DNA from: Acorus gramineus
Lineage: Eukaryota > Streptophyta > Magnoliopsida > Acorales > Acoraceae
Reading direction: 5' to 3'
Length of the DNA stretch: 64,000 nt
Assembly: GCA_030737835.1 (NCBI GenBank)
Contig: CM060849.1
Span: 11,923,716 to 11,987,715, forward strand
Shown here: positions 33,351-46,600 of the stretch, in pieces
Numbering within the stretch: position 1 is the first letter of the stretch
Layout: every line of letters starts with the position of its first letter
Position numbers and translations under genes: made by a program
The notes under the pieces: generated by a model
What the model was told of the DNA's origin: nothing
What the model saw: the letters and a program-made list of their open reading frames with translations, nothing else
Database searches by the model: none

Positions 33351-34124
33351 TAAGCATCAAATATGAACACTTTGAGAAAATGCAAGGTTGTTTGTTAGCT
33401 TCACTCTTCCTCTGGTTATTAATATCTCTCACATTCTTGTTAAACACTTCATGAGAGTGAAAGTTTGATTCACTCACAAAATCAATTAAGATAGGATAGA
33501 GACTAGTTTAGTAGAATGTTCTCTTTAGAGATCCAGGACTACCAAGTGACGGTCCCATAATCTTGACCATTGGTCTACGATCCTTTAAATCAATTGTAGC
33601 AATTTTGGGTTCTTGGAGATCTTCTAACTCATAGTGGCAACACTTTTGCGACCTATAAAAATCCAGGCATTGTTTCACACAATCCTTATTTACAACCCCT
33701 TGTGTAGTCCCATTTTGCTAACGAGGCATACGATTCATTAAATGAAGCATGTTTTTTTGTTTTTTTATTTTGGTGGAAGTAGACATACAAAATTCATTGG
33801 ACTATAATCTTTATAACTCTTTTGCATGTAATCTTTAGCTCCCACATAATAAAAGCCCTTCACTAAGTTCCATATTCTTCTTTTCTTCTCCCTTTTCCAC
33901 TTAAATTTTGATTTCCCAAAATGATCTTGCGTTCCCAATTTCAATAGTTCTAAACGATCAAAGAGAATCTTCATTCCCGAAATGCCCCAATTTAATAATA
34001 ATCAAATATTGAAAGTTGTAAATGAAAAAAATGTTCAATACAGACCGTATTGAAATCAACAATAACAAATTCAACAGCATCCAAAGCAAGATTTTTCATT
34101 ACCGTCGGTGAAGGTCTTACTGAC

Positions 34125-34310
34125 CTGGAACCAACCGGAACCGCCACAGAGACTGCGATAATCGGGACCCGTATTCGCCTCGAGATTCCCGTCCTTTCGG
34201 GAGGACGCAGATCAGACGGCGTAGGGTTGAGGGGGGATTATGGAGAGATCGAAAGGAAAAGGAAAAATTAGTTTTGGTAGGGTTTTGGGGGCAAGCATTC
34301 ACCGACGGTT
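34125..34310 (-). other. Probable first (non-coding) exon of the Ptta-like gene
   Basis: The minus strand reads through a GC-richer leader (AAACCCTA, TCTCCTCC-type motifs) and ends GGTTCCAG|GTCAGTAAG, a good splice donor at 34123-34124. The next exon begins at 31318 after an acceptor TTTCATGCAG, 12 bases before the first ATG at 31306. The transcription start is inferred to be near 34300. Confidence 0.5.
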
Positions 34311-35629
34311 ATCGATGGAGGACTCCATATATTTATTTGAAAAATGACGGGTGTGTGCAGCTAAATACACACATATTGCAATTAGTACTATTGTAAAATG
34401 AAATATACACTAATATATTTATACTTTAATTTCATACATTACGATAGTATCCCTGTGTATGCAAATAAAATAGAAACAAAGAAATATAAATCAATAAAAA
34501 ACAAACAAAAAAATAAAAAGCACATATAATTCAAGAAAAACAAAAAAACAAGTAAAAATTAAAAAAGAAAATACCGAAAATAAAAATGAAAAATACAAGA
34601 TATTCAAAAATTTAAATCAACTTTATAGATTTTCTTTCTAAAATTAACAAAAAAAAAAACTGAAATCATGAAATTTATTGATTTATGATAGAAAAGAACA
34701 TTATCTTCATAAACAAAAAGATAAATCACTATAAAAATAGATAAAATTATAACAAATTAAAACAAGAGAAAAAAATGGATATGTTTTCTAAATTAACAAG
34801 CATTACCTCATTGGATAGATTGGAATGTAAAATGGATTAAGTAATGCTCTGAGCACCCAGGCTTGGCGATGACCATGGGCAAGGGTCGTCGGTGGTGGGG
34901 AGGGCAAGCGCCAGAGTAGCCTACTTCAGGCTTGTCGAGCTAGGTGGGCCATCTCAATATAGTCACATGTCTAGATAGAAGGCACCCTTTTACTATTTCA
35001 TTTGTTGTTTGATATTAATTATATATCATTGGTCATTTCAGGAGTTGCTGGCATAAATTAGGTTGTATATTAGGGTATTTAGTATTTGTTGATTCATAAG
35101 TGAGTGGATCTTGTCTCTATGTTTTGACTTTATGTATACATGTAACACAATGATAAGAAAAATATTGAATTTCACGCAATATTCATTTTGATTCGAATAT
35201 AAGATCATATCTTTGTTGATAATACATGGCATGATTTACTTTGGAAAGTTGATGCATGTACCTAGCAGTTTCTCATCATTTGGAAAATTAACTATTCATT
35301 ATAGACATCCAAGTATGTTTTATTTCAAAACTCATTATTTCTAGTTTATTTTGAATATTTCCTTTTCATGCTATTAATTTATTGTTTTATATCATTAGAA
35401 AGGTAAATGGTGGAAACCGTGATCTTAGCTGATAAATTTCTAGAAATTCAGAAAATTGCATTAAGGTTAATTAAGTCGGCCATGTAATGCATCAACTTAT
35501 GAGAGAAATTCAAGTGCTATTGAAGCAACTCATACATAGAAACGAAGACGGTAGAGGAAAAGCACTCAATAATCTAGTGTTTGTGCGAATGAATCTTCAA
35601 TCGTAAAGGATTCAAATCATACAAATTGA
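34311..35629. other. AT-rich intergenic DNA
   Basis: No gene or RNA was recognised. A GC-rich patch at about 34850-34935 (ACCCAGGCTTGGCGATGACC...) stands out against AT-rich surroundings but has no coding signature I trust. Confidence 0.5.
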
Positions 35630-35639
35630 TATTTTGAAA

Positions 35640-36830
35640 GGAAATTTTTGAAAATAACCCCATAAAAAAAAGAATTTCATTTTTTACCTTAAGACCAGTT
35701 TATTTGTAAATCTGACCCTCGAGACTGTTTTGATCTGGTCTGTGCGCCACGTGGGCGCACTGATCGGTCCAACTATTGCCACGGCGGAGACTTGATCTAT
35801 AATCACGTCTCCGCTGCTTCACCCCCGCGCACGCGGTGCAAGTCACCGTGCTTGCACGGGGTGATTAATTTTTTTTGTTTTTTTATTTTTCCTTAACAGG
35901 ACTATTTACACTTTTAATTTAATAAATTATTTGTGAAGATGAGATAAATAGATCTCACTAGCTGTTAAAAAAATTAATAAAATAATCTGATATATAAACA
36001 AGAATGAAAAAATAAGCACATGATCCATTCCCAAATACAAATAATATTTATCATAATTTTTTTTCCTTCTTTCAAAGTTATATTTGGTTAGAGAGAATTT
36101 AGGAAAGATAAGACCTAACTTTGATTTAAAATTAAGATCAAGCTTAAATTTTATAATTCGAATCAGATTTTAAATTTAAAATTTAGATAATATTTAAAAT
36201 TTAATTTTATAAAACTATCATTTATATAAAAAAATTACATGCAAATATATATAAATGGTTGCTTTACAAAATTAAATTTGAAATATTATTGTTTCCTATT
36301 TTTTTTGTTTTTATATAAATGGTTGTCTTATAAAATTAAATTTTATAAGTTGTTATTTCCCCTTGTTGATTTTTTATATATAAATGGTTGTTTTATAAAA
36401 TTAAATTTTAAATATTATCTGAATATTAAGTGTTAAATTTTATTTGAATTTAAAAATTTAAACTTAATTTTAATTTTAAATCAAAGCTAGGCCTTGTCTT
36501 TCTTATATTATCTCTAATCAAATATTACTTTGAAAAATTAAATTTTATCAATTGTTGATTATTATTACTTTCCTCATAAAAATTTTATAAAAATTTTTTT
36601 TAAAAAAAAAAATTAACACCCCGGCGCGCGCACTGACCAGCACAAACGCGCGGGGTAAAACAGCAGAGATGTAATTTGTGAATCACGCCTCCTCGGTGGC
36701 AATAAATAGGTCGGCCAGCCAACACGCCATGTGGTTAAAACAATCTCAGGGCCAATTTTACAAGTAAACTAACCATGGGGTTAAAAATGAAATTCTTTTT
36801 TTTTGAGGGGGTTATTTTCAAACAATTTCC
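35640..36830. mobile_element. 1.2-kb foldback element with GC-rich inner arms
   Basis: The left end GGAAATTTTTGAAAATAACCCC and the inverted right end GGAAATTGTTTGAAAATAACCC match closely, and the arms continue for about 200 bases. TATTTTGAAA (35630-35639) and TACTTTGAAA (36831-36840) form a target duplication with one mismatch. The inner arms are GC-rich, including the near-palindrome GTGCGCCACGTGGGCGCAC (35742-35760) and, on the right, CCCCGGCGCGCGCAC. The centre is AT-rich and holds three related copies of ATAAATGGTTG..TTATAAAATTAAATTT at 36245-36420. It is probably Mutator-like and has no gene. Confidence 0.78.
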
Positions 36831-36840
36831 TACTTTGAAA

Positions 36841-37629
36841 ACCCACGCACAGATTACGTTAATAATTTTCTCGATACCAAAGAAAACCCTTTGATCATTA
36901 TGTCAAAGACAATTATGCTTGTTTATGAATTTACGCTGATCTTTTTTTATTATCAACATAAAAAGTTTTTGAAAAATAATGTTCAAATACATTTGACATG
37001 GGTTTTAATTGTGTTTGACATTGTATTAGGATGATAAAAATGCTTAATGTAATACTCAACCCACAGCCTCTGGCTGCATAAAATGCTTCTTTGAACTTTG
37101 AAGTCATACTGAAGGGTACACAACACCTCTGATAGAACTGTGTGCGCCATATCAACCATCAAGGCCCCCATTGGGTCAGATTTTATTTTGTCAAAAAAAA
37201 AATAGAATGATCGCAGTAAGACAAGATACTGGTCCCCGACGATTGAATCCCGGCTTAGATATTTACATGATACATTACTAGAAAATCAAAATTAGCTTTG
37301 AAGATGCATTTTCCAAATATGAATAAATGATTCAAACACAACTTCACAACTTTAACAGATATATGATTATCAATAAAAAAAAATTCAATTACTTCAAAAT
37401 TAGTGTAAATAACATAAACTATATTACCTGAGTGCATTGACAACCAAAAAGCCATTGGACAGAACAAGAGTGGCCTAGGTGACCAGGTGACATGAAAACC
37501 AACAGTGGAAAAGGAGGCCTGTAATCAGCTTTCATAATCCAATCACCTGATGTGGTTTGCATGTCTCATGATCTTCAGTTGCACTGGGACTGTCAATCAA
37601 AATATTTGTGAGTCCGATAGGTTATGTTT
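36841..37629. other. 3' flank of the MLO gene
   Basis: No gene is supported. AT-rich sequence lies between the foldback element and the MLO stop codon. The 3' untranslated region and polyadenylation site of MLO should lie here. Confidence 0.5.
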
Positions 37630-40600
37630 TTATGGTGCATGAGAGACACCATTTAATGTCAGTCTGTTTGCTGAGTCCGCAGCATCACCGTTGAAGGAAA
37701 CTGATACTCGTGGGGACGTGGATGGGCTTTCGGATGAAGTGACAGTATCAATTGTTGTCGTTTCGTCTCTCTCATCTATTGTTGATTCAAGAGAACAGAC
37801 CGACCTTGTCGCTGTCAGATGTGAGTTCAATGAATCACGCTTCGACTTCTCCTTCACTCTTTTGCACCAACTGTGAAGAGATTCTCTGACGCTCTCGGCA
37901 ATCAAGGCTTTCTTAAATTTAGATCCCAGCTGAAATCACAGAAAAACAGCTTGAAGAAAATATACAGTGGTTCGATGCATATTGGTATCAGCTAGCTAGA
38001 TTGTCGAACAGAAACAAATATAGATGGTGTTTGTTGATGGTGTGTTGAAGGTAATTGATGAGAGGATGAAACATGACCGGTTATATGGTGTCTGTATCAG
38101 CCAATACAAATGATGTGTTGGTTTTGGCCCAGCCGATACAATATCTAAATGGTACTTAATGTACGGTTTAAATGAGCTGCATTTTTTGGTCAATGCTGCA
38201 GTGTGTGTGTGTGTGTGATGTTGACACACAATTCTCTCACTCTTTAGGCCATTGCTTGTGACTGTGATCCACATTTGAGATGAGGAAGTGACATACAAAG
38301 GGAGATAAGTGACTTCATAGCATCTTCAATACTCTGTTCAGCTGAGTATACATGAAGTGGCACAAAAGAATTATCCATTGCAAATTAAAATTAACAATCC
38401 AAAATTCTCAGTTCAGTCAAACCTGTGTAACAATCACATTCAGAGGCAGTGTGCTATAGCTACACCAGAACTGGACTAAAAGCCTGCATTCAGCAACCAA
38501 ACATAATTGATATTCCATCTTTTTCAATTTATTCCATTGCAATTCAGCTCATTTACTAGCAATTACCATCTAAAACAAGTAATGCTTTCATGTGAAACAA
38601 TAATCTGTATTCTTGGTAACTATATAATATCAACCAAAATATGCATAAAACTACAAAACTACAAAAAAGTTAAAAGGTAAGGAAAAAAAAGTTCTAAAAG
38701 TATAAAAGGAAAACAGGATTTCATAAAAGAAAGTAACGACAACTTGACATTCAAGAATGCAACTAATTGGTAAAACCATACCTTATTCACAAATTTGAAC
38801 TAATCTATATCATAGTTTAGTGAACGGAGGTAATCTCATGTAAAATGTCAATTATTTTGTCAAGAGGGGAGTTCTATATGACAAATTAAAAATAAAAATC
38901 CTAATGAGACTTCATAGTTTTAAAATTTTATTATACCTATAATAAATATTAATCAGAAAAATTTCCTGTAATCTGATATGATAAGGTTCTCATGGGCTCA
39001 AGATGTTGAGGTTATCTAGAAATTCACTACTTACAGAACCTATCATAATGTGATAGGAGGCCGGGGAATAAAATATTTCAAAGGTTTTTTTTTTCCTTGG
39101 TAAATTTTGTATTTCTATTAGCTTTCCAAAATGTACAACATTGTACAGATTCACAAAAAGTGAGAGATCAAGGCCTTCAAAGGGGCTGAAAAACAGGTCA
39201 GCCCCATTTGATATTACAAAGCTTTCAATGGATGAGAGATATAGGCTTTCATGTTGTAGATATGTGGATGAAGAAGAGAGAAGAAAAATGAGAAAGAGAG
39301 AGTATAAGGAGATTGCCTATAGTGCAATTTTTAGTGACACAAAAATGTGAGAAACTGCACCTCTAGACCACACACCTTGCATTTATACCATTTATCATGC
39401 TCCTTGTTCAACATGTGTATGGAAAAAAATTGCACTCCACCTCTAGTTGACTATTGGAAGAAACAATACTTCAGTGAAAAAATATATGATAAGATGATTT
39501 CAACAGCTCTATGCTGAAATTATTAATTAGATGAGCTTCAAAAGCATCAACATTCACTTAAAAAAGTGGATATCAATTCTTGATGTATTTAGAGTGTGCA
39601 TTACATAAGCGGTTAGACTGCAACATGATGTTATTTTGGGAGGAGGGAAACACTAAATTGAAGATATATGATAAAATAAGTCATTCTATGAGTGGTAAGC
39701 ATTAGTGGCCGTATCAAAATTTTAAGCAATTTGATAAACAGTCCTCTTCAAAGAGAGGAGGAACATATTGTAAAATAACTCTGGGAGGAAGAAAAACCTG
39801 ACAGTCGGTTATCTAGCGGCACTGCTTTGAAGAAAGAAATAAGAGAACAATATCAAAAGGACAGGTTGAACACAATTAGGTGATGTGGATCATGCGGCAG
39901 GACCCATATGTGCATAGATCTAAAACAATTTTAAGAGATCTTGCTCCAATACAATGTTAACAAAGGTTTATAGGATAATGAAAATGAATGTTAATAATCA
40001 TTAAGTGGTATCCACCCAATATATAAACAAATATTGTGATGCACGTGCACTATATGTGTGCATAGACTAAATGTGTTAAACCATCTGGCAATTACAACAG
40101 GGTAATTGAGTGGTTGACAAAAATATTTGCAATCAGTTGGTCTTGGCCCTCTTGGGATGGAGTTCAAATAACCAACCACGATAAGAACAGATGTTTCTTA
40201 ACCTTTAAATGATAACCAGGTTTTCTAGTCCTTTTGTTAGCATTTCATGTAAATTTGAATATTTTGTTTTATTTTTATTTCTGATAAATAATTCATATTA
40301 TTTGATACTGGTAGTGCTATCTTTTACAATGGATATGATTCAAGCATCCAGCTGCAGAAGAGTAGATTAACATATGCACTGACCAAACAGCTTTTTTATC
40401 TACTATTCTACTTGGACATTCTCTTGGAAGGCAATTGGAAGTGTTAACAGCGTAGATCAGAAGATCATCTAAATTTGTTTCATCAGTTTGCAGTTAACAC
40501 AAGGATAGGTTTATATGATTTCAAGTGAGTAGGAGTCCTATGTTGCCCACTTGCCCTCAATCTAGTTATTTGCAAGTTCTGTAGTTGAATTTTGGAGCAC

Positions 40601-43600
40601 ATATACCTGTGTCCTATTGTTTGTGCATAACAGTCAAATATAAAATCGCATAAAATTACAAATTAAACTTACCCAGAAATCAAACGAATGGAAATCAATA
40701 GGTGGTTCTTCAGTAGGCATGATTGCATGTTCAACCCCCACTGGAAAAAAAATGATACATGGTTAGACTTGCATTTATGATTTCTATGCTATTAAACAGT
40801 GTATATAGTATGTTCAGCATTATCATGCATCTTAGCTACTTGACCTCAAATTTCAGAACTTCAATTCTAGTACTTCATAGCTGGTTCGCTGAGAATGAGT
40901 GCATTTCATTCATCATAATCTATTTCAATCAGTAATTAACTAAAAAAGTTCATGCAAATAGGCAGAAAGATGATAGCCTGGATATGTTTGGATCATTCTT
41001 GTAAACATCATGGAATGAATTTCTTTTGTAATACCAGCAGGTATTATGTTCCTATTATCAAACTCATAGCATATAAATCAATTCTTATATGTGCAAATTG
41101 GATACATGATCTATAAGAATTAATCATGGAAATTACCATATTCAAATAGGCAGATTGACAATAGGTACAGCTGGATTCCCTTCTTGTAATATCTAAATGG
41201 ACTTTTGTGGGGTTCTATAGGTTAAAGCATTTAATCAACTATTTCATATGCAATTATTTTTAAAAAAGTTTTAAGAGTCAAACATGGCAATTACCATTTC
41301 TGAACACTACTGTCAGTGCCAGTAGACAGGACATAGCTGTACTCTTCTCTTAATCATGGATTAAGGTGGGAGTATAGTACAACACCTCGACAAAAAATAA
41401 AGTTCTCCCTCTGAAAAAAAAGTTAAGGTGGGACTGGATACAAAGAGGACTTATTCTGTCAAATGCTATATATCAAGATAACTCCAAAAATCTAAAGGTA
41501 AAGAACCTTGAAACACCTTCCTCATAGCACATTGAAATATTTTAAGTTTTTATTGCAATTTGGAATTACAGATTTTCGTAATTCAAAAGATATACACCAG
41601 AAAAGTTGCATGGGATTTGGACTTACCAGTGACCAGATAAATGTTGCCATTTCAAAAGCATTCTGCAGATGTAAATAAAAGATGAGAAAAATTGCAACAC
41701 CAATAATGTCATAAATTCAACGTAAACTCAACAAGTACAAGAACATTACCTGAAAGGATATAAAGTGTATTAGCCATAACAGAAACTCCGGTTTTCTAAA
41801 CCAGAAGAGACCATCACGTGGTTTTAATTGGGTGCCAACAAATGGACCAGTTGTTTCCACTATCTCAAGAGCTAACTGGGCAACAACATGTTGAAGTTTG
41901 GTACCTACTAACATGACGAGCTTTTATTTTATCACAAGTAAATGAAAGTAGGTATTAGTTCAATAAGATTTCCAAGTTATTTATATCTATAAGCTTAAAC
42001 ATTTCATAGAGGATAGACTAAGCCTTGACTTTGTAGATGCATTTTGAAATATAAACCAGAAAAGATATAAGAAAGATTAGAAACTTACAATGGCGGGAAT
42101 GAAAGACAGCCAAAAGTACACATTAAGACCTGCAGATTGTGGCAGTGTACAAAGACGTAACTAAAATATTCATATGAAAAATATTTAAAAAATGAAAAGA
42201 AAAAAAGCGACGGTTGGATAGGCAGACTTACCATGAATATTTACGAACATGCATATTATTGCATAGCCCCACAATGGCCAACTGCAAGAATCATGAAATG
42301 TCAAGTTTCACTCAGACTTTTAGCAACATCTCTAGGATCAAACTATAATAGTACTAGAAAAAGCACATTTAGCTGATGGAATATGTGACTGATATTTGTA
42401 CAGATTTGTCATAATTAGGCTCTCATTGAGAATCTCAGTTGTGTCTTCTCTTGATAATGCAACTGCAATAACGTTAGTCTATTATTACCTTATATGAACA
42501 ACATTAACTATACCTCTTTTGAATAGTCCAAACTAGTAATCACAATCCTCATTTATATATGCATTTCATGATAATAAAAATAAGATGGGATATTTTTATC
42601 TCGAGAGGTTACATTGACATAACTATCGTTCCAGTTTAGTTATATTTCCAGGCATCACCTCAAAGGCTACATAAGAAGGAATTTGTAAGAGGTGCCAGCT
42701 TCATTTAATCTATTAATTTCTCGAGCATTCTTTGAATTTGCACCCAAAGCACCACTTAATCTTTGTAATGAACAAAGGAAAGGAACACATTCTTGTAATA
42801 AATTACCTAGTTTCACCATCCTTTTGTATTCTTATGATTTATAATGCCTTTATAATTTGTTCAACAACCAAATGTAAAAAATTATAATTGTACCAGGAAT
42901 TCTGTCAAGAATCCTTCTTTTTTTTTTGTAGGATGGGCGAGGATAGTTTGGGGCTCTTATAAAAGGCATTTCGGGTGTTTTTCATTTCTTTATAATAAAG
43001 TGTGATGAAGCTCCAAAATTTAGTCAGTTTTATATATTACTACTAGTGGAGATGCACATGCTTAATGACATTCTTGCATGAACTTTTGAATCGTTGATAT
43101 TAATTTCCTATATTTTTTAGCATTTTTTCAAAACATTTCGTTAAAGAGGCATTCTCTAAACAAAACATCCTATATTCAGGGGAATATCAGATGTTAAAAA
43201 GTATGATAGATGTACAAAATTCAAAGCCAGACAAATTTATGCAATTTAAAGGATAGGAACAGGTTTGGGTTTGACCTAACCGTAACTCACTTAACAATGG
43301 TGAATAAAACAAACAGCTCACAAGTAGCTCGAGCTCACCAAAGGAAAAGCATGCTTGCTCCTTTGATTTAATAAATGAGATAAACGTTTAATTGATCCTC
43401 ATTCAATAGACGGATTAAGCTCAACCAGGTACTTTCATAATCCTATAATGTTCAAATTTTCCTTTTTCTTTTTTTTTTTGGTTATGAGGAACCCTACATT
43501 AGTTGGGAAAACACGAGTTGTTCACCCACAAACTCCGTGCATCAGGTATGCCCAAAGGGAACCAAATAAGAGACCAATGGGGAGAAAAATAATTGTTTTG

Positions 43601-46600
43601 GCCAGACAGCCAACCCCATGTGGGTGCCTACTTCATCAAACATCTCTCCCTCAACTTTAATCTTTCAAGTTTTGTATGTAGTGGGAATTTTAACAACCTT
43701 AAGATCAATGAAATCCTTGTTGAAGATGCAAGCTTGCTTTAGATTACCTTGCCTGTTTGGAAACCATATATTTAGTCAAGATACATAAAAAGATTGATTA
43801 AGGTTTGTTCAAGCTTGTCCCATTTTCTGAAAGTTGAGGCTATTACTAGGTTTTTCTTGTTACACCCGAGTTCATCTTCAGATTTATGTGTGTTTTTCCA
43901 AAAATTTAAAATATAATATTAAACAACCTGCAGCCAATGGTCTTCCCAATATAAGGTACTTGTCATAAGACCAACCTGTTTAACTTTTTTATGCAGTTTA
44001 ACAAAAAAAAATCCTAAAGGCAGGGAAAGGCTCAAATGTCTTAGACGGGAGGGATAACATCCCTCGTTCCCCTGAAGACTTTTTATACGACTCTATCTCT
44101 GGCTAGTCTGCTCATTAGTCATGTACATTAAGCTGCTCACTTTATGTGACAGTATGACACTTGCACCCCATCCCCCTAGCCCAAAAAGAGATGAAGTCAT
44201 ACCTTGTGGAACCCCTGCCCCCAAATCCCAAGCACGAGTGCCAGAATCAGACCTAAGAGTTCATGTGAACAACTTGCGCACTTAATAAAGCAGTCAAACT
44301 CAAGTGCAATTGTACCTGATTCCAACTATTCCATGAAACTCGTCTTCCATGCTCCGAACCATATATTTGTGGAAATCATATGAAGCTGGAAGTTTATGAT
44401 TCTGAAAGTAAAAGCACAATATCAATGAATGCACTAAATGATAGATGATTTCATATCATATCTTGTAACAATGTTGGTTATACTTAAAAAAAAAAGATAT
44501 ATAATTTATAATTGTAGCTCAAGTTTTTCTGAGATCTAGATGAACTTCATAGTTCCCTGTTCACATGAGCTTTATGTCTCCCAACTCTTTCATGGCGGTG
44601 TCTGAAAACATCCTCATGTCTATCATCAGAGATCCATCATACTAGTCACTTGAAAATATATTCACCATTTGATTAGTGAACTCTGACACAAGCATACTTC
44701 TGAATGGCTCATGTACCCATATTACATCACATACCCATATCAGAGTCAGACACTTCAACTTTTAATATAGAAAATTATACTCATGTCAGCATAACCTTCC
44801 CTACATGCCATCCATAGAGAAGCATCATACACGTGTTTTGCCATGAAAGTATTTCTTTCTAGTGTGATATATTCTTTACTTTTTTCTTTTGTCAAGAAAG
44901 GTAGGAGCGTACCAACTGAAATTTGTTGATAATGGTGGACAACATAAGGCCTAACATACAAAAAAAAGAGGAGGAGAAAAGACGTCTCCTCAAATGTGAA
45001 ACAGAAAAAATAATGGAGAAAGGTTTACATCCCTCCAAGGCAACCATGAAGGAAAGTACATATCTAGCACTACGTTGCATTTCCCCACACTGTCTCATAA
45101 AGCATCTAAAACAATAACAATAATAACAGAACCCTTATCCCAAAATATGAGGGTCGACTGCATAAATCATTTTCTGCTGTTCAACTCTATTAAGGGTCAC
45201 AACCTCCAAAACATGGGAAAACAATATGTCCTCCATTATTGTAACTTTGTAATCACCCAAATTTGCATTGGCCCACCCATTGTCCTCGGAGCCTCTACAA
45301 CGACGATCATATTGCTCCTCCTAATCAATACACCCATTGTACTGAGTCATACATGATCAAACCATCTCAAATGATATTTCCTCTTCTTATCCTCTATTGA
45401 AACAACGACTAACTTTTCACAGTTATACTCATTTCTTCCTATTATTTATTGTATTGACAGTCATCTATCTCAACATTCTCTTCTTAGGTACAACCATTCT
45501 CCAAACATGTTGCCACATCAGCTTTACTAGGAACAGCGTCCAACGCAGGCTCCAGAAGATGGGAAGTCTGGGAAGAAGATGAGGCAGACCGGAGACAATA
45601 GCAGAAAAGCAAAGGTAACTCAAACTTTTGTTCCTGTAGTAGTTTGGTCCATCTGGCGGACTAGGAATCACACGACAAGGTCTTCGGCGGGGGGGGGGGG
45701 GGTGAAGGAGGGGAGTATCCCTTATGCAGAGATTGTTTGGAAGTTGGCAATTAGGTGTATTCAGGATTTAGGGAGCTTTTGCACAGGAGCAACATGCATA
45801 GTGCTCATGGGAGATAGCATTTCACTCTCTTTTAATAGATTAGCGTATGCCTACCACTTCAAAAAAAAAAAAAAAAAATTTCCAAACATGTTAATTCTTA
45901 GTTATGAAAAACTTTGACCCATAAAGCATCTAGTCATTATAACTATTTTATAGAATTTTCCTTCAGATTCGTCTGTATTTTGTGGTGAGATAGTACTCCA
46001 CTCACAATTCTCAACTTTTAAAAATCATGCTTTGATCCTGTAAATGATGCCCTCTTCAATTTCTTTTTTCTCATGAATAATAGATCTCAAATAACGAAAC
46101 AATCACTCCTAGGTATCTCTCGTCCATCTATTATTTGTTCTTATCTTTTGCTCATGAAATATCTTCTCATTTCTTATAACCGATATATATTCCTGTATAC
46201 CACCACTTGCACACTATGTGAATATTCCCATAAAGTTGTAGCTTCTTTTTATAAAATATCTGAAAAGCAGTCCCATGTGTTAGCAACTGTATCAAAACGA
46301 AAAATAAACAAAATTTGCCAGTACTGATCAGGAAAAATGAATATCTAGTACACCGCATTTCGTTTTGTATTCAATCAGGGAAAACTATAACTTGCAAAAT
46401 GAAGTCCAATGATGTCTTATGCTCAAGATTAGAGAGATGAATGATACTTTTCAAGACCAGCAGAAGTCATAGAAGCCTTCATCAATGGCTTCACAGATTT
46501 TCTGCTCTGATTGGAACCAACAAATTGTTGATTGCCAACCCTAAAGTCACTGCTGTCAGTGGTGGATGATGGATACGACAGTAAAACGTAGAGGTTGCTG

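Noticed and set aside
36239..36436. Three spaced repeats resembling a CRISPR array
   Set aside because: The host is a plant, and the copies are diverged AT-rich subrepeats inside a foldback element.
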